Assembly (NCBI GenBank): GCA_016709995.1
Contig: JADJLQ010000001.1
Span: 1,708,001-1,772,000 of the forward strand
DNA: 64,000 nt
From: Saprospiraceae bacterium
GTDB lineage: Bacteria; Bacteroidota; Bacteroidia; Chitinophagales; Saprospiraceae
Direction of reading: 5' to 3'
Below, piece after piece: positions 35,234 through 43,465 of the stretch. The stretch's first letter is position 1. Every line of letters starts with the position of its first letter. The notes under the pieces were generated by a model. The model worked only from the letters and a program-made list of their open reading frames with translations, was not told where the DNA came from and searched no databases. A program made the position numbers and the translations under genes.

Positions 35234-35667
35234 CAAAGTCAAGACCCATTCATCCAGACTTTCAATACTTATTGGACTTTAAAGACCAGGAAGTCATTGC
35301 CCTGTTTCGTGATTTACGACAATACATATTGGAATTGTATCCTGACAGCAATGAACTTCTGTATCATACCCACGCTTTGACAGCCGTCTTTTCAATCTCT
35401 GAAAAGTTATCAGATGCCTTTTGTATGTTGCCTATTTACGCCACTCACCTAAATTTGGGTTTTAACAAAGGAACGCTCTTAAAAGACCCGAATAAATTAT
35501 TGACAGGAACTGGTAATTTGATAAGACATATAGATGTAAAGAAATCGAGCGATTATAGAAACGCCAGGGTAAGAGCGCTGATTAAAGAAGCGATTGACTT
35601 TGCTATAAAAGATATGGACAAGCCGACAAAATTAATTGGAATGACAATATCAAAAATAAAAAAGTAA
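35230..35667 (+). CDS. DUF1801-like protein
   Basis: 145 aa from the ATG overlapping the VOC stop. The DUF1801 pattern is HPDFQYLLDFKDQEVIALFR near the start, LLYHTHALTAVFSIS in the core and GTGNLIRHIDVKKSSDYR then NARVRALIKEA near the end. The fold resembles iron-chaperone frataxin-like YdhG proteins; function unknown. The pairing with a VOC gene by an ATGA overlap is unusual for single-gene cassettes. Confidence 0.8.
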   Translation: MTKSRPIHPDFQYLLDFKDQEVIALFRDLRQYILELYPDSNELLYHTHALTAVFSISEKLSDAFCMLPIYATHLNLGFNKGTLLKDPNKLLTGTGNLIRHIDVKKSSDYRNARVRALIKEAIDFAIKDMDKPTKLIGMTISKIKK

Positions 35668-35689
35668 TCAAAGCCGACCGCATCACTTC

Positions 35690-35813
35690 GTGTAGGTGCT
35701 ATGGCGGGTGCACTGGCAAATCAAAGGTCAGTTCCTCTAATCAGCCTTTTACTTAACCGAAAAGTAAGTGCTTCTACAACCGCTACTGACACCTACACCA
35801 GCAACGTTGTGCG
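35690..35813 (+). repeat. attC-like inverted-repeat element 5
   Basis: GTGTAGGTG (35690-35698) pairs perfectly with CACCTACAC (35791-35799). ATGGCGG pairs partly with CCGCTA inside. It ends in CAACGTTGTGC. The interior shares ACTGGCAAATCAAA and AAGTAAGTGCTTCT with element 3. Confidence 0.65.
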
Positions 35814-35817
35814 TTAA

Positions 35818-36054
35818 TTGCAGGACGACATCCAGCAAAAACCAACAGACATCATTAAATACGACTTCAAGAACGGACTTCCGCAAGAATTTGAAATTGT
35901 GGACAAAGTTGAATTGTACAAAGAATCTAAGGATACTTTAACCACAACACATGCGACAGGTTTTTATCACATCATTTGGTTTCAAAATGGCGGTCCAACA
36001 CAAATACTTCAGGTAAAATTCACCAGTTACACCACGGAATTTAGAGATCGTTAG
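35818..36054 (+). CDS. Hypothetical short cassette protein or fragment
   Basis: 78 codons from a TTG; no ATG start is available, which suggests a fragment. The frame includes KYDFKNGLPQEFEIVDKVEL and a beta-rich WFQNGGPTQILQVKFTSYTT end. Not recognised. The TAG stop lies in CGTTAGCAC, another AACGTT-like core. Confidence 0.35.
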   Translation: MQDDIQQKPTDIIKYDFKNGLPQEFEIVDKVELYKESKDTLTTTHATGFYHIIWFQNGGPTQILQVKFTSYTTEFRDR

Positions 36055-36221
36055 CACCTGCTCTAACGCACTGCACCCCAGGTTTGATAGGAACAGAGAC
36101 GATTCAAGGTGGAATTTTAAGCTCAATAAAGTGATCCTATTTTTATTAACTTCGTATAGTGGATTTGCATCATAGTATGCTCAATTTTAAGAAAAAACCA
36201 TCATTACAAAAGAAATCTACG

Positions 36222-36980
36222 ATGAATAGAAAACTCAAATACTTGTTGCCGGCTATCGCTTTTATAGTTATCTCAGGATTATTGGCAGGTGCCGGTACAG
36301 CTTTAGGACAGCCGCCAGGTCAGGGACAAAGGCCAGCCTTGCCTCCCATACCCATAAAAAGTGATACCACACATACTCTATCTAAACACTTTATCCTGAA
36401 CAGCAGCACAAAAAAGGCACCGGATACCAAGGGATTCATTCAACGATGGCTGGTGCTGGAACCCGTCAGGAAAGACATTACCCGGAATAATATATTCACC
36501 GACAACTATCTCAGAACAACCTTCTCCACCGATAATTTTTCCGACGATTTTACCATAATTCCTAAAAATGGCGAAAAGGTAAAAGTGGAAAACCAGGACC
36601 TAAAATGGTATGCCCTCGACAGCAAAGCGTACAATTTTAATTTATACCATTTTACCTACGCGTTGAACATGCCTCCATACGGCGTACTCTTTTGGCTTGT
36701 CACGGTCATCAATTGCCCGGAAGAAATCAAAAACGTGAGAATGGCTGCAGGAGCTAATTCGTCAGGTATGTTTTGGTTAAATGGCAGGGAAGCCCTGATG
36801 CTGTCCGGTGACCGAGATATGATAGTGGATAATGGCACCTCTTCACTTTTAACCCTAAAAAAGGGAAAGAACATCATCCGTGGTGCAGTAATAAATGGTC
36901 CGGGTATGTGTAACTTCTGTGTTCGTTTTTTGGATGAAAAAGGAAGGCCGGTAAAAAACTTCAGTATTAGTTACGAATAA
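36222..36980 (+). CDS. Secreted protein with lectin-like/jelly-roll C-terminus
   Basis: 252 aa from ATG 36222 (an in-frame extension to 36159 lacks a signal). Signal peptide with LLPAIAFIVISGLLAGAGTA and a Pro-rich linker. The rest (FIQRWLVLEPVRKDITR, FWLVTVINCPEEIKNVRM, GMFWLNGREALMLSGDRDM, LTLKKGKNIIRGAVINGPG) matches the carbohydrate-binding jelly-roll modules attached to Bacteroidota esterases and glycosidases. No catalytic domain is present. It precedes a GH43 gene on the same strand, so a binding partner role is plausible but inferred. Confidence 0.6.
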   Translation: MNRKLKYLLPAIAFIVISGLLAGAGTALGQPPGQGQRPALPPIPIKSDTTHTLSKHFILNSSTKKAPDTKGFIQRWLVLEPVRKDITRNNIFTDNYLRTTFSTDNFSDDFTIIPKNGEKVKVENQDLKWYALDSKAYNFNLYHFTYALNMPPYGVLFWLVTVINCPEEIKNVRMAAGANSSGMFWLNGREALMLSGDRDMIVDNGTSSLLTLKKGKNIIRGAVINGPGMCNFCVRFLDEKGRPVKNFSISYE

Positions 36981-37118
36981 AATTTGTTAGTCTGTAAAAA
37001 AGTATCAATTATTCTGAAATCGAAATTATGATGAAACAAGCCATAAAGAGACCATCATGCTCACAGCAAGCTGAATATTGATGGCGATTTCCAGGTGCAA
37101 TTAAAAACAAATTATTAC

Positions 37119-38561
37119 ATGAAAAGAATGAAAATAATCGGCCTGACTGCCTTATTAGCAGTTTTACTTACTCAAACAATAAAAGCACAGGTCGGAAAAC
37201 CATTTATCCATGATCCGTCCACCATCGTCGAATGTGACGGAAAGTATTACACCTTCGGCACCGGTGGAGGTGGATTAATATCCGAAGACGGTTGGACCTG
37301 GCATGGCGGTGGTGTAAGACCGGGTGGAGGTGCAGCTCCCGATGCCATGAAAATTGGCGACCGCTACCTTGTAGTATATGGCGCAACCGGCGGTAGCAGC
37401 ACGCACAAAGGTGCTATTCTTACGATGTGGAACAAGACGCTTGATCCAACTTCTCCCGATTTTAAATACACAGAACCTGTTGTGGTTGCCACCTCCGATG
37501 GTTATGAAGAATGCGATGCCATCGACCCTGGTCTTTTGCTGGATCCTACTACCGGGCGTCTTTGGCTCTCTTATGGTACCTATTTTGGATTTAGCCGCAT
37601 TGTAGAATTGGATCCTAAAACAGGCTTAAGGGTAAAAGGCAATCAACCCGTTGATGTCGCCATTGTTTGCGAAGCCACCGTTTTAACCTCTCACGGTGGC
37701 TGGTACTATCTTCTTGCTACACATGGAAGCTGTTGCGATGGCGCCAACTCCACCTACAATATTGTTGCAGGCCGTTCTAAAAATGTAACCGGTCCTTTTG
37801 TAGATAATGTGGGTAGAAACATGCTGGAAGGTGGCGGCAAAATGGTTGCTGCTACCAGTGGAAGACTTATAGGGCCCGGCCATTTTGGACGCATGATCCT
37901 GGGTGATGGAATTGAAAAAATGTCTTTTCATTATGAAGCAGATTTAGACCAGGGAGGACGCAGCGTATTAGGCATCCGTCCATTGCTTTGGACCAATGGA
38001 TGGCCTGTGGCAGGAGATAATGTCAAAGAAGGAACTTATGAAATTCAATCAGAGAGAAGAGGATATGGACTGGAATTGGCCGTTGACCTGGTAAGAATGG
38101 CTGGTGGCATGCGGGGATTTAACCGCAACAATGATGAACCGGTAAAACCAGTGCAATCTCAGGAATTAGCGGATGTAATGAAAACCTGGCCTACCGGCAA
38201 CATTGATGCAAGAATAGGTGATTACATGGCCCGCCCTCATCAGAAATGGACTATCACCGCTGCTCCTGATTCAAGCGGATATCTAGGTGGCCCATATTAT
38301 AAAATAGTAATAGCGGGAACGGATCGGGCATTAGCAGCTACCCCAGATGCAGAAGTGATTACGATTCCGGCATTTACCGGCGCCCCCGAACAGTTATGGC
38401 GAATCGATCAACTGACTGATGGTACATATCGTATAATGCCTAAAGTAATTCCTGGATCTAAAGAACAATTAGCGTTGGTATCTTCCGGAGACAGCCGGCC
38501 GACACTTTCAAGGTTTGATATGAATAGCGACAATTCTAAATGGAATTTTAAAGCTCCCTAA
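37119..38561 (+). CDS. GH43-family glycosidase with C-terminal beta-trefoil-like region
   Basis: 480 aa from ATG 37119, signal peptide ending near TIKAQVGK. GH43 five-blade features: base Asp in FIHDPSTIVECDGKYYTF, pKa-modulating Asp in ECDAIDPGLLLD, acid Glu in IVCEATVLTSHGGWYYLL. IGPGHFG follows, the usual segment of arabinan-degrading members. Residues from about 315 (EGTYEIQSERRGYGLELAV) form a long C-terminal region with QKWTI and EQLWRIDQ repeats, like ricin-type beta-trefoils. Predicted extracellular arabinanase or arabinofuranosidase; the exact substrate is inferred. Confidence 0.85.
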   Translation: MKRMKIIGLTALLAVLLTQTIKAQVGKPFIHDPSTIVECDGKYYTFGTGGGGLISEDGWTWHGGGVRPGGGAAPDAMKIGDRYLVVYGATGGSSTHKGAILTMWNKTLDPTSPDFKYTEPVVVATSDGYEECDAIDPGLLLDPTTGRLWLSYGTYFGFSRIVELDPKTGLRVKGNQPVDVAIVCEATVLTSHGGWYYLLATHGSCCDGANSTYNIVAGRSKNVTGPFVDNVGRNMLEGGGKMVAATSGRLIGPGHFGRMILGDGIEKMSFHYEADLDQGGRSVLGIRPLLWTNGWPVAGDNVKEGTYEIQSERRGYGLELAVDLVRMAGGMRGFNRNNDEPVKPVQSQELADVMKTWPTGNIDARIGDYMARPHQKWTITAAPDSSGYLGGPYYKIVIAGTDRALAATPDAEVITIPAFTGAPEQLWRIDQLTDGTYRIMPKVIPGSKEQLALVSSGDSRPTLSRFDMNSDNSKWNFKAP

Positions 38562-38749
38562 ATAGAGTCTTTGCAGGCGCAATTTTGTGATTATAAAAAG
38601 GCCACCGAAGAAAGCAGCTGCTAACATAGGCCCTTTATGCCATTGGGGCTGATGAATAGCATCTTTCATCATGAGGTCCGCTACTGAGAATAGAAGCAGC
38701 CCCAAACCGCACAATGCCTAATTTACGTGTAGGTATCGGACCATTGTGA
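38562..38749. other. Gene debris, uncertain
   Basis: A minus-strand frame yields a hydrophobic stretch (LGLLLFSVADLMM, LAAAFFGGLFIIT) and a second minus frame PTRKLGIVRFG precedes it with a frame change. This may be a broken membrane protein gene; no family was recognised. Confidence 0.25.
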
Positions 38750-39247
38750 CCCTTCAATGCCGTATCTTCTGAAGCTTTTTTAAAAGAAACTAAAGAACCA
38801 TATGGGCCAGAGTCATAGGCAATATCAGAAGAATTAGCAGGTGGGATTTCTCAAATTCATAAAACAATTCAGAAGTCCTTAAAAAATATCTCAGCAGCCT
38901 TATCAATTTACGATGAATCGGGATTCAAACAAAAATATCCAATGTATTTATATAGGCCAAAATCGTTTTTAATTATTAGGGCACTTAGGGAATTTAAAAA
39001 CATGAATGACGAAATCCATGAGGAAAAATTTAGTTCATTTGAATTATTCCCTAGATCTATTTCAGATATCGAAATCATCACCTTAGATGAGCTATATGAA
39101 AATGCAAATGAAATTATTAATAAAAAATGGAATAAAACTGGGTATAACAACGGGTTTAAAGAAATTGGGGACATAATAGTTGATTGGGTTGAACATTCTA
39201 TCATGCATCAACATTTGTGGTTGCTTCGAAGCTTCAATGTTTTCTGA
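38750..39247 (+). pseudogene. C-terminal remnant of a Shedu-like (DUF4263) nuclease
   Basis: The frame reads EELAGGISQIHKTIQKSLK, then YLYRPKSFLIIRALREF and EKFSSFELFPRSISDIEII with TLDELYENA. This matches the end of Shedu/SduA-type PD-(D/E)xK nucleases, single-gene anti-phage systems. An in-frame TAG (38816-38818) precedes EELAGG where related proteins continue, and the catalytic part is missing or too diverged upstream. It is therefore inactive. It ends 33 bp before an AACGTTGGC core, consistent with a decayed cassette. Confidence 0.5.
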
Positions 39248-39272
39248 TCCGAAATCCCCAACTTTTTAAACC

Positions 39273-39292
39273 CGCAAAACGTTGGCTGCCAT
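39273..39292 (+). repeat. attC-like core end 6 (GTTGGCT)
   Basis: GCAAAACGTTGGCTGCCATT resembles 30461-30480. A left arm is not evident. It stands between the Shedu-like remnant and the tannase-family gene. Confidence 0.4.
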
Positions 39293-39514
39293 TTCAAAAA
39301 AAGTGAATTGTCCTAACGACAATACGTTTTGTATAACGATAAATCATTGAAAATCAAATGTCTTTATTTTGGGAAAGTATCATATAATATCATAAATTTA
39401 CGTGTTGCCTCCCATGTTAGGTAGACCGCAACTATTGCAAACGTTCGGCTGACTGTCCACAGGCAGTTTATTATTCGACATAACATTCATATATTACTAA
39501 CACAAACCACCGCT

Positions 39515-40990
39515 ATGAGAAAGTTTAGTATCTGTTTTGCACTCATGTTTTTTATCGGCGCAGCGTCAGCACAAAATGTAAAATTTTGTAAGCCTTGCGA
39601 GGAGCTAAAGAACCTTCAGCTTCCGGATGTTACGATTTTGGTTGCTGAAGATAAAGCTTCGGACACCATTAAAAATCCGAATGAACCATGGATGCCAACC
39701 ACCATAATAAATAAACCTTTCTGTCGTGTGTTCGGAAGGATAAGCATGGAAATAAATTTTGAACTTTTATTACCGGCTGAAAACAACGGTCGTTTCCTGA
39801 TGTCAGGAGGAGGTGGTTTTGTCGGTAGTATTCAAAACGGATTTCGTGACAAAGTGAATGATGGCTTTGCTACCGCAGGCACTGATGCAGGGCACCAGGG
39901 AGGCGAAGATGCCAAGTGGGCTTACAACAACATGGAACGCCAGTTGAATTTTGGAAGGCTCGCCATACACCGTACCGCTGTGGTATCGAAACTGATCATG
40001 CAAAATTATTATTGTGCGGCACCGGCTAAATCCTACTTCGCCGGATGCTCCCGTGGTGGCGGACAAGCAATGGTTGAAGCTCAATATTATCCCGAAGATT
40101 TTGATGGGATTGTGGCCGGGGCACCAGCAAATGGATGGCCAGCTATTGCAGCAAAAGGTGTCCAGCACAGTAAAAATAATTATCCTAATCCAAATGACCT
40201 GAAGCCGCTGATTACAAATGACAACCTCAAACTTTTGCAAAACGAGGTGCTGAAGCAATGCGATAAGCTCGACGATGCTGCGGATAGTATTATTGAAGAC
40301 CCTCGCAAATGCAAATTTGATTTTTCAAAATTGCCGCTCTGTCCCGATGGACAAGCAGGAAGGGAATGCTTTACGAAGCAACAACTCGCCGCAATCAAAG
40401 CGGTTTACAATCCTTTGGTGATTGACGGAAAACAAATTTACCCTGGCTTCCCGTTTGGCTTAGAAGCTGAACTGGGCTCATGGGATATGTGGATCACCGG
40501 AACAAGTCCGTATATGCCAAATGCTACCAGCTTACATTATATGTTTGCTACCAATATTTTCAAATATCTCGTCTTCAACGACTCCACGTGGGATTATTCT
40601 AAGTATGACTTCAAGAATTTTGCCGGGCAAACGGCATATGCTTCATCTTATTTGGATGCCACCAGTACGGACTACAGCGAGTTCAAAAAACGCAACGGAA
40701 AAATTATCTTCTATCATGGATGGAATGATCCAGCTCTCTCCGCATATGCAACCATCGAACATTATGAAGGAATATTAAGAGGCGATAAGGATGCACCGTC
40801 CTATGCAAGACTGTTTCTCCTACCGGGAGTTTTGCATTGCGGAGGCGGTCCAGGCTGTGACAATGTGGATTGGGTTAAGCTGATTGTTGACTGGGTTGAA
40901 AAGTCAAAGGAGCCCGATCAGGTAGTAGCTTCAAAAACAGTTCAGGGCAAGCTAATCACGAAGACTATTTTTCCTTATCCAAAGCAGTAG
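39515..40990 (+). CDS. Tannase/feruloyl esterase family hydrolase
   Basis: 491 aa, signal peptide ending GAASAQN. The family nucleophile is in SYFAGCSRGGGQAMVEAQYY (Ser about 178). The Asp is in HGWNDPALSAY and the His in LLPGVLHCGGGPGCDNVDW; adjacent Cys residues fit the disulfide that brings Ser and His regions together in tannases and feruloyl esterases. It would release ferulate or gallate esters from plant cell-wall material outside the cytoplasm. GC is higher than in the small cassette genes nearby. 220 bp of leader separate it from the preceding repeat. Confidence 0.9.
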   Translation: MRKFSICFALMFFIGAASAQNVKFCKPCEELKNLQLPDVTILVAEDKASDTIKNPNEPWMPTTIINKPFCRVFGRISMEINFELLLPAENNGRFLMSGGGGFVGSIQNGFRDKVNDGFATAGTDAGHQGGEDAKWAYNNMERQLNFGRLAIHRTAVVSKLIMQNYYCAAPAKSYFAGCSRGGGQAMVEAQYYPEDFDGIVAGAPANGWPAIAAKGVQHSKNNYPNPNDLKPLITNDNLKLLQNEVLKQCDKLDDAADSIIEDPRKCKFDFSKLPLCPDGQAGRECFTKQQLAAIKAVYNPLVIDGKQIYPGFPFGLEAELGSWDMWITGTSPYMPNATSLHYMFATNIFKYLVFNDSTWDYSKYDFKNFAGQTAYASSYLDATSTDYSEFKKRNGKIIFYHGWNDPALSAYATIEHYEGILRGDKDAPSYARLFLLPGVLHCGGGPGCDNVDWVKLIVDWVEKSKEPDQVVASKTVQGKLITKTIFPYPKQ

Positions 40991-41324
40991 TGGTGCAACA
41001 CCACAGGCAACACGGTATTTGTAAAATGGCTGCTTCAGAACTACATTTGAACTGACGAATAATAATCAGCATCAGTAAGGTTAATGTAGCGACAGAAACA
41101 CAGATTTTAGCCACTTCACATATACCCTGCTCGCTACGCATAAATTGCTTGGCAAAGGGTTTTGGGCTAATGTGGCTTGACTAAATAAGAATAATAGCAG
41201 CAACTTTTATATTCTACGATTCTGAGCCTTAACCTCCACCCTCCCATAACAAATAAAACAGAAATAACAGCATACTCTTAAAAGCTTACTATATTTGAAA
41301 ATTAAACTAAAATATCAGCTAATT
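40991..41324. other. Intergenic, no gene seen
   Basis: About 330 bases. No coding, RNA or repeat structure was recognised; the sequence becomes more AT-rich toward the next start. Confidence 0.4.
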
Positions 41325-42275
41325 ATGATTTATAGATATAATCACCTGGCCAAAGCGAGCATGATGGCTTTCTTATTCCTTTATGCTGCGGCTGCCATGG
41401 CCCAGGACGGCACCATCTACCCACTCAGCGCCCCGGCCGAACCAAATGCTATTCCACTCGGCACCGGCGGTGTCAAAGAACAACCTGCTTCAGAATCCTG
41501 GTTTCGCCAGTGGGGCGACCCGATGGCCCGTAACATCACCACTGCAACGCTTACGCCATTCCTACCGGAACCAGGCAAAGCAAACGGTGCGGCAGTCATC
41601 GTGGCGCCAGGAGGAGGTTTCAGATGGCTTTCGATGGGCAATGAAGGATGGGAAGTGGCAGAGGCACTCGCAAAGCAGGGCATCGCCGCCTTTGTACTCA
41701 AATATCGGCTGATTCCAACCCCAGGATCCCTTGACGAATTTACTGCCTGGATGAATCGGCCCCGACCGATACCGGCACCATCTACTGATTCGACCCAAAA
41801 CAAAGCGCCGGCGCGTCCTCCACAGATGGACTTGTCCAACCAGCTCGCGGATGCTGAGGCGGCCTATGCCCTAATAGTAAAACGAGCTAAGGAATGGGGA
41901 GTCGATACGCATAGAATAGGAATGATTGGCTTTTCAGCAGGCGCCGGCCTCACCATGCACTCCACACTGCACTCCAAGACCATGGACCTGGCTTTCATCG
42001 GTCCCATCTATGGCGGTATGGGGCCCGTAGAGGTGCCAAAGGACGCTCCGCCCATGTTCAATGTGATAGCCTCCGATGATTTTCTATTCAACGGGCAGTT
42101 TGGCGTGATCGATTCCTGGTTTAAAGCACACATACCGGTAGAGTTTCATCTTTATCAGAATGGTGGTCACGGTTTCGGCCTGGGAAATCCTAATCGAACC
42201 AGTAATATTTGGTTTGATTCGTTTATACACTGGTTAGATGTGAATAAATTTCTTGTGGCTATGGCAGGAAAGTGA
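41325..42275 (+). CDS. Secreted alpha/beta hydrolase (acetyl-xylan/feruloyl esterase-like)
   Basis: 316 aa from ATG 41325; a TTG ten codons earlier is less likely. Signal peptide MAFLFLYAAAAMA. The alpha/beta pattern is VIVAPGGGFRWLSMGNEGWE (oxyanion hole), ALAKQGIAAFVLKYRL, nucleophile IGMIGFSAGAGLTMHS, ASDDFLF (Asp) and QNGGHGFGL (His). This is the BD-FAE/xylan-esterase type of Bacteroidota. It shares strand and theme with the GH43 and tannase genes but with 300 bp of spacing. Confidence 0.82.
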   Translation: MIYRYNHLAKASMMAFLFLYAAAAMAQDGTIYPLSAPAEPNAIPLGTGGVKEQPASESWFRQWGDPMARNITTATLTPFLPEPGKANGAAVIVAPGGGFRWLSMGNEGWEVAEALAKQGIAAFVLKYRLIPTPGSLDEFTAWMNRPRPIPAPSTDSTQNKAPARPPQMDLSNQLADAEAAYALIVKRAKEWGVDTHRIGMIGFSAGAGLTMHSTLHSKTMDLAFIGPIYGGMGPVEVPKDAPPMFNVIASDDFLFNGQFGVIDSWFKAHIPVEFHLYQNGGHGFGLGNPNRTSNIWFDSFIHWLDVNKFLVAMAGK

Positions 42276-42280
42276 TTTGA

Positions 42281-42412
42281 AACTTTACATGGGGAGGATT
42301 GAATGAGGAAGGAATTACCAATTGGCAAGGACATTCTCCAGAACAAGTTAAAACAATGAATGACGCATTAGCTAAACTTAAAGAACAAGGAATTAATTCG
42401 TTAAATTACTAA
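42281..42412 (+). pseudogene. C-terminal fragment of an unknown larger protein
   Basis: 43 codons open from the upstream stop, without a start: FTWGGLNEEGITNWQGHSPE then QVKTMNDALAKLKEQGINSL and NY. It looks like the final stretch of a larger protein, possibly a polymorphic-toxin tip, placed just before a small cytosolic protein gene. No family is recognised. Confidence 0.35.
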
Positions 42413-42450
42413 ATAAACATAATACACAGACTTTGCAAAATAATCAAAAC

Positions 42451-42876
42451 ATGGAATTCGACCCAAACAACAACGTAGTTAAACTCTGTGCACAAGGTAT
42501 GGACATGGAAGGAAAAGGAAAACCAGAAGAAGCAAGCAGACTCTTTCTCCAAGCATGGCACGAAGCGACAAATGACTTTGAAAAATTTACTTCTTCTCAT
42601 TATGTAGCACGACATCAAAAAAGTGTTGCCGACAAATTAAAATGGGACGAAACAGCTTTGCTGTTGGCACTAAAAATAAATAACGACACAGTTAAAGGGA
42701 CTTTTCCTTCCTTGTATTTAAACATTGCTAAATGCTATGAAGATTTGAACGAGGTTGACAATGCTAAAAGGAATTATGAAATAGCTCTTTCATTTTCCGA
42801 CTTGTTGCCAGACAATGGTTATGGAAATATGATAAAAGGGGGAATTAAGAACGGTATTGAAAGAGTGTCAAAATAA
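42451..42876 (+). CDS. Small TPR-like cytosolic protein
   Basis: 141 aa from ATG 42451 (a TTG six codons upstream is less likely). Helical repeats resembling tetratricopeptides: AQGMDMEGKGKPEEASRLFL, then SLYLNIAKCYEDLNEVDNAK with NYEIALSFS. No signal or TM. Similar Bacteroidota proteins carry misleading methyltransferase names; no methyltransferase motif is present. The gene follows the tail fragment by 38 bp, so an immunity role is possible but unproven. Confidence 0.6.
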   Translation: MEFDPNNNVVKLCAQGMDMEGKGKPEEASRLFLQAWHEATNDFEKFTSSHYVARHQKSVADKLKWDETALLLALKINNDTVKGTFPSLYLNIAKCYEDLNEVDNAKRNYEIALSFSDLLPDNGYGNMIKGGIKNGIERVSK

Positions 42877-43027
42877 CTTGCAAGACAACAATAAACTTAA
42901 TAGACAGAAAGCAGATACAAAACAAGGAACCGTAAAAGTGAGACATTTGTGCTAGGCTGAACATTTGTACTTTCTATAAGCTTTTGTAATAAATTTGAAC
43001 TTTGGCGCTTTCTACACCCCGTCAAGC

Positions 43028-43044
43028 CCAAAACGTTAAATTTC
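43028..43044 (+). repeat. attC-like core end 7 (GTTAAAT)
   Basis: CCAAAACGTTAAATTTC; GTTAAAT fits the GTTRRRY integron core exactly. It stands 26 bp before the truncated acylase. Confidence 0.4.
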
Positions 43045-43066
43045 CACATAGTATATAATCACTCAT

Positions 43067-43270
43067 ATGAAAACAATTCTGACAACCATCGTTATACTAT
43101 TATTATTGTCATGTCAGGAGAAAAAAAATGGAGAACTCTTAATAGAAGATTCTGTGACAATTTATAGGGATACATTTGGTGTTCCTCATGTATATGGCAA
43201 GGATGTAAATTCCGGTGAAGCTGCCCCCCTCAAGGAAGGTCCAAATAGTTTAAAGAACTTGCTTGATTGA
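43067..43270 (+). pseudogene. Truncated penicillin-acylase-like lipoprotein
   Basis: 67 codons. Signal MKTILTTIVILLLLSC with a lipobox Cys, then VTIYRDTFGVPHVYGKDV, the first strand of penicillin acylase/acyl-homoserine lactone acylase proteins. Homology stops abruptly after VYGKDV; full proteins have 700-800 residues. The remainder is missing, replaced by about 200 bases of non-coding sequence. Confidence 0.65.
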
Positions 43271-43465
43271 TTAGTTTTTCTATATTAATATTTAGCCAGG
43301 GTTCTGTTATTTTCCATTCTAAGTAAGTCTCCCTTCATGTCATGCTCCAATTTAAAATTTTATATCCTGTGTCCTTTAATTGAGAAATAGTTTTTATGGT
43401 CACCGAAGTAGTGAGTTTGAAAAGGCTTAAGCAAAAAACCATGTATATAAAAACCAATTATACTA

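Noticed and set aside
36147..36158. TAACTTCGTATA resembles one arm of a loxP site
   Set aside because: Only one 12-base arm is present; the spacer and inverted second arm are absent, so it is a chance match.
38508..38714. Minus-strand hydrophobic frame of 68 codons
   Set aside because: Half of it is antisense to the end of the GH43 gene and no family pattern was found; kept only as possible debris.
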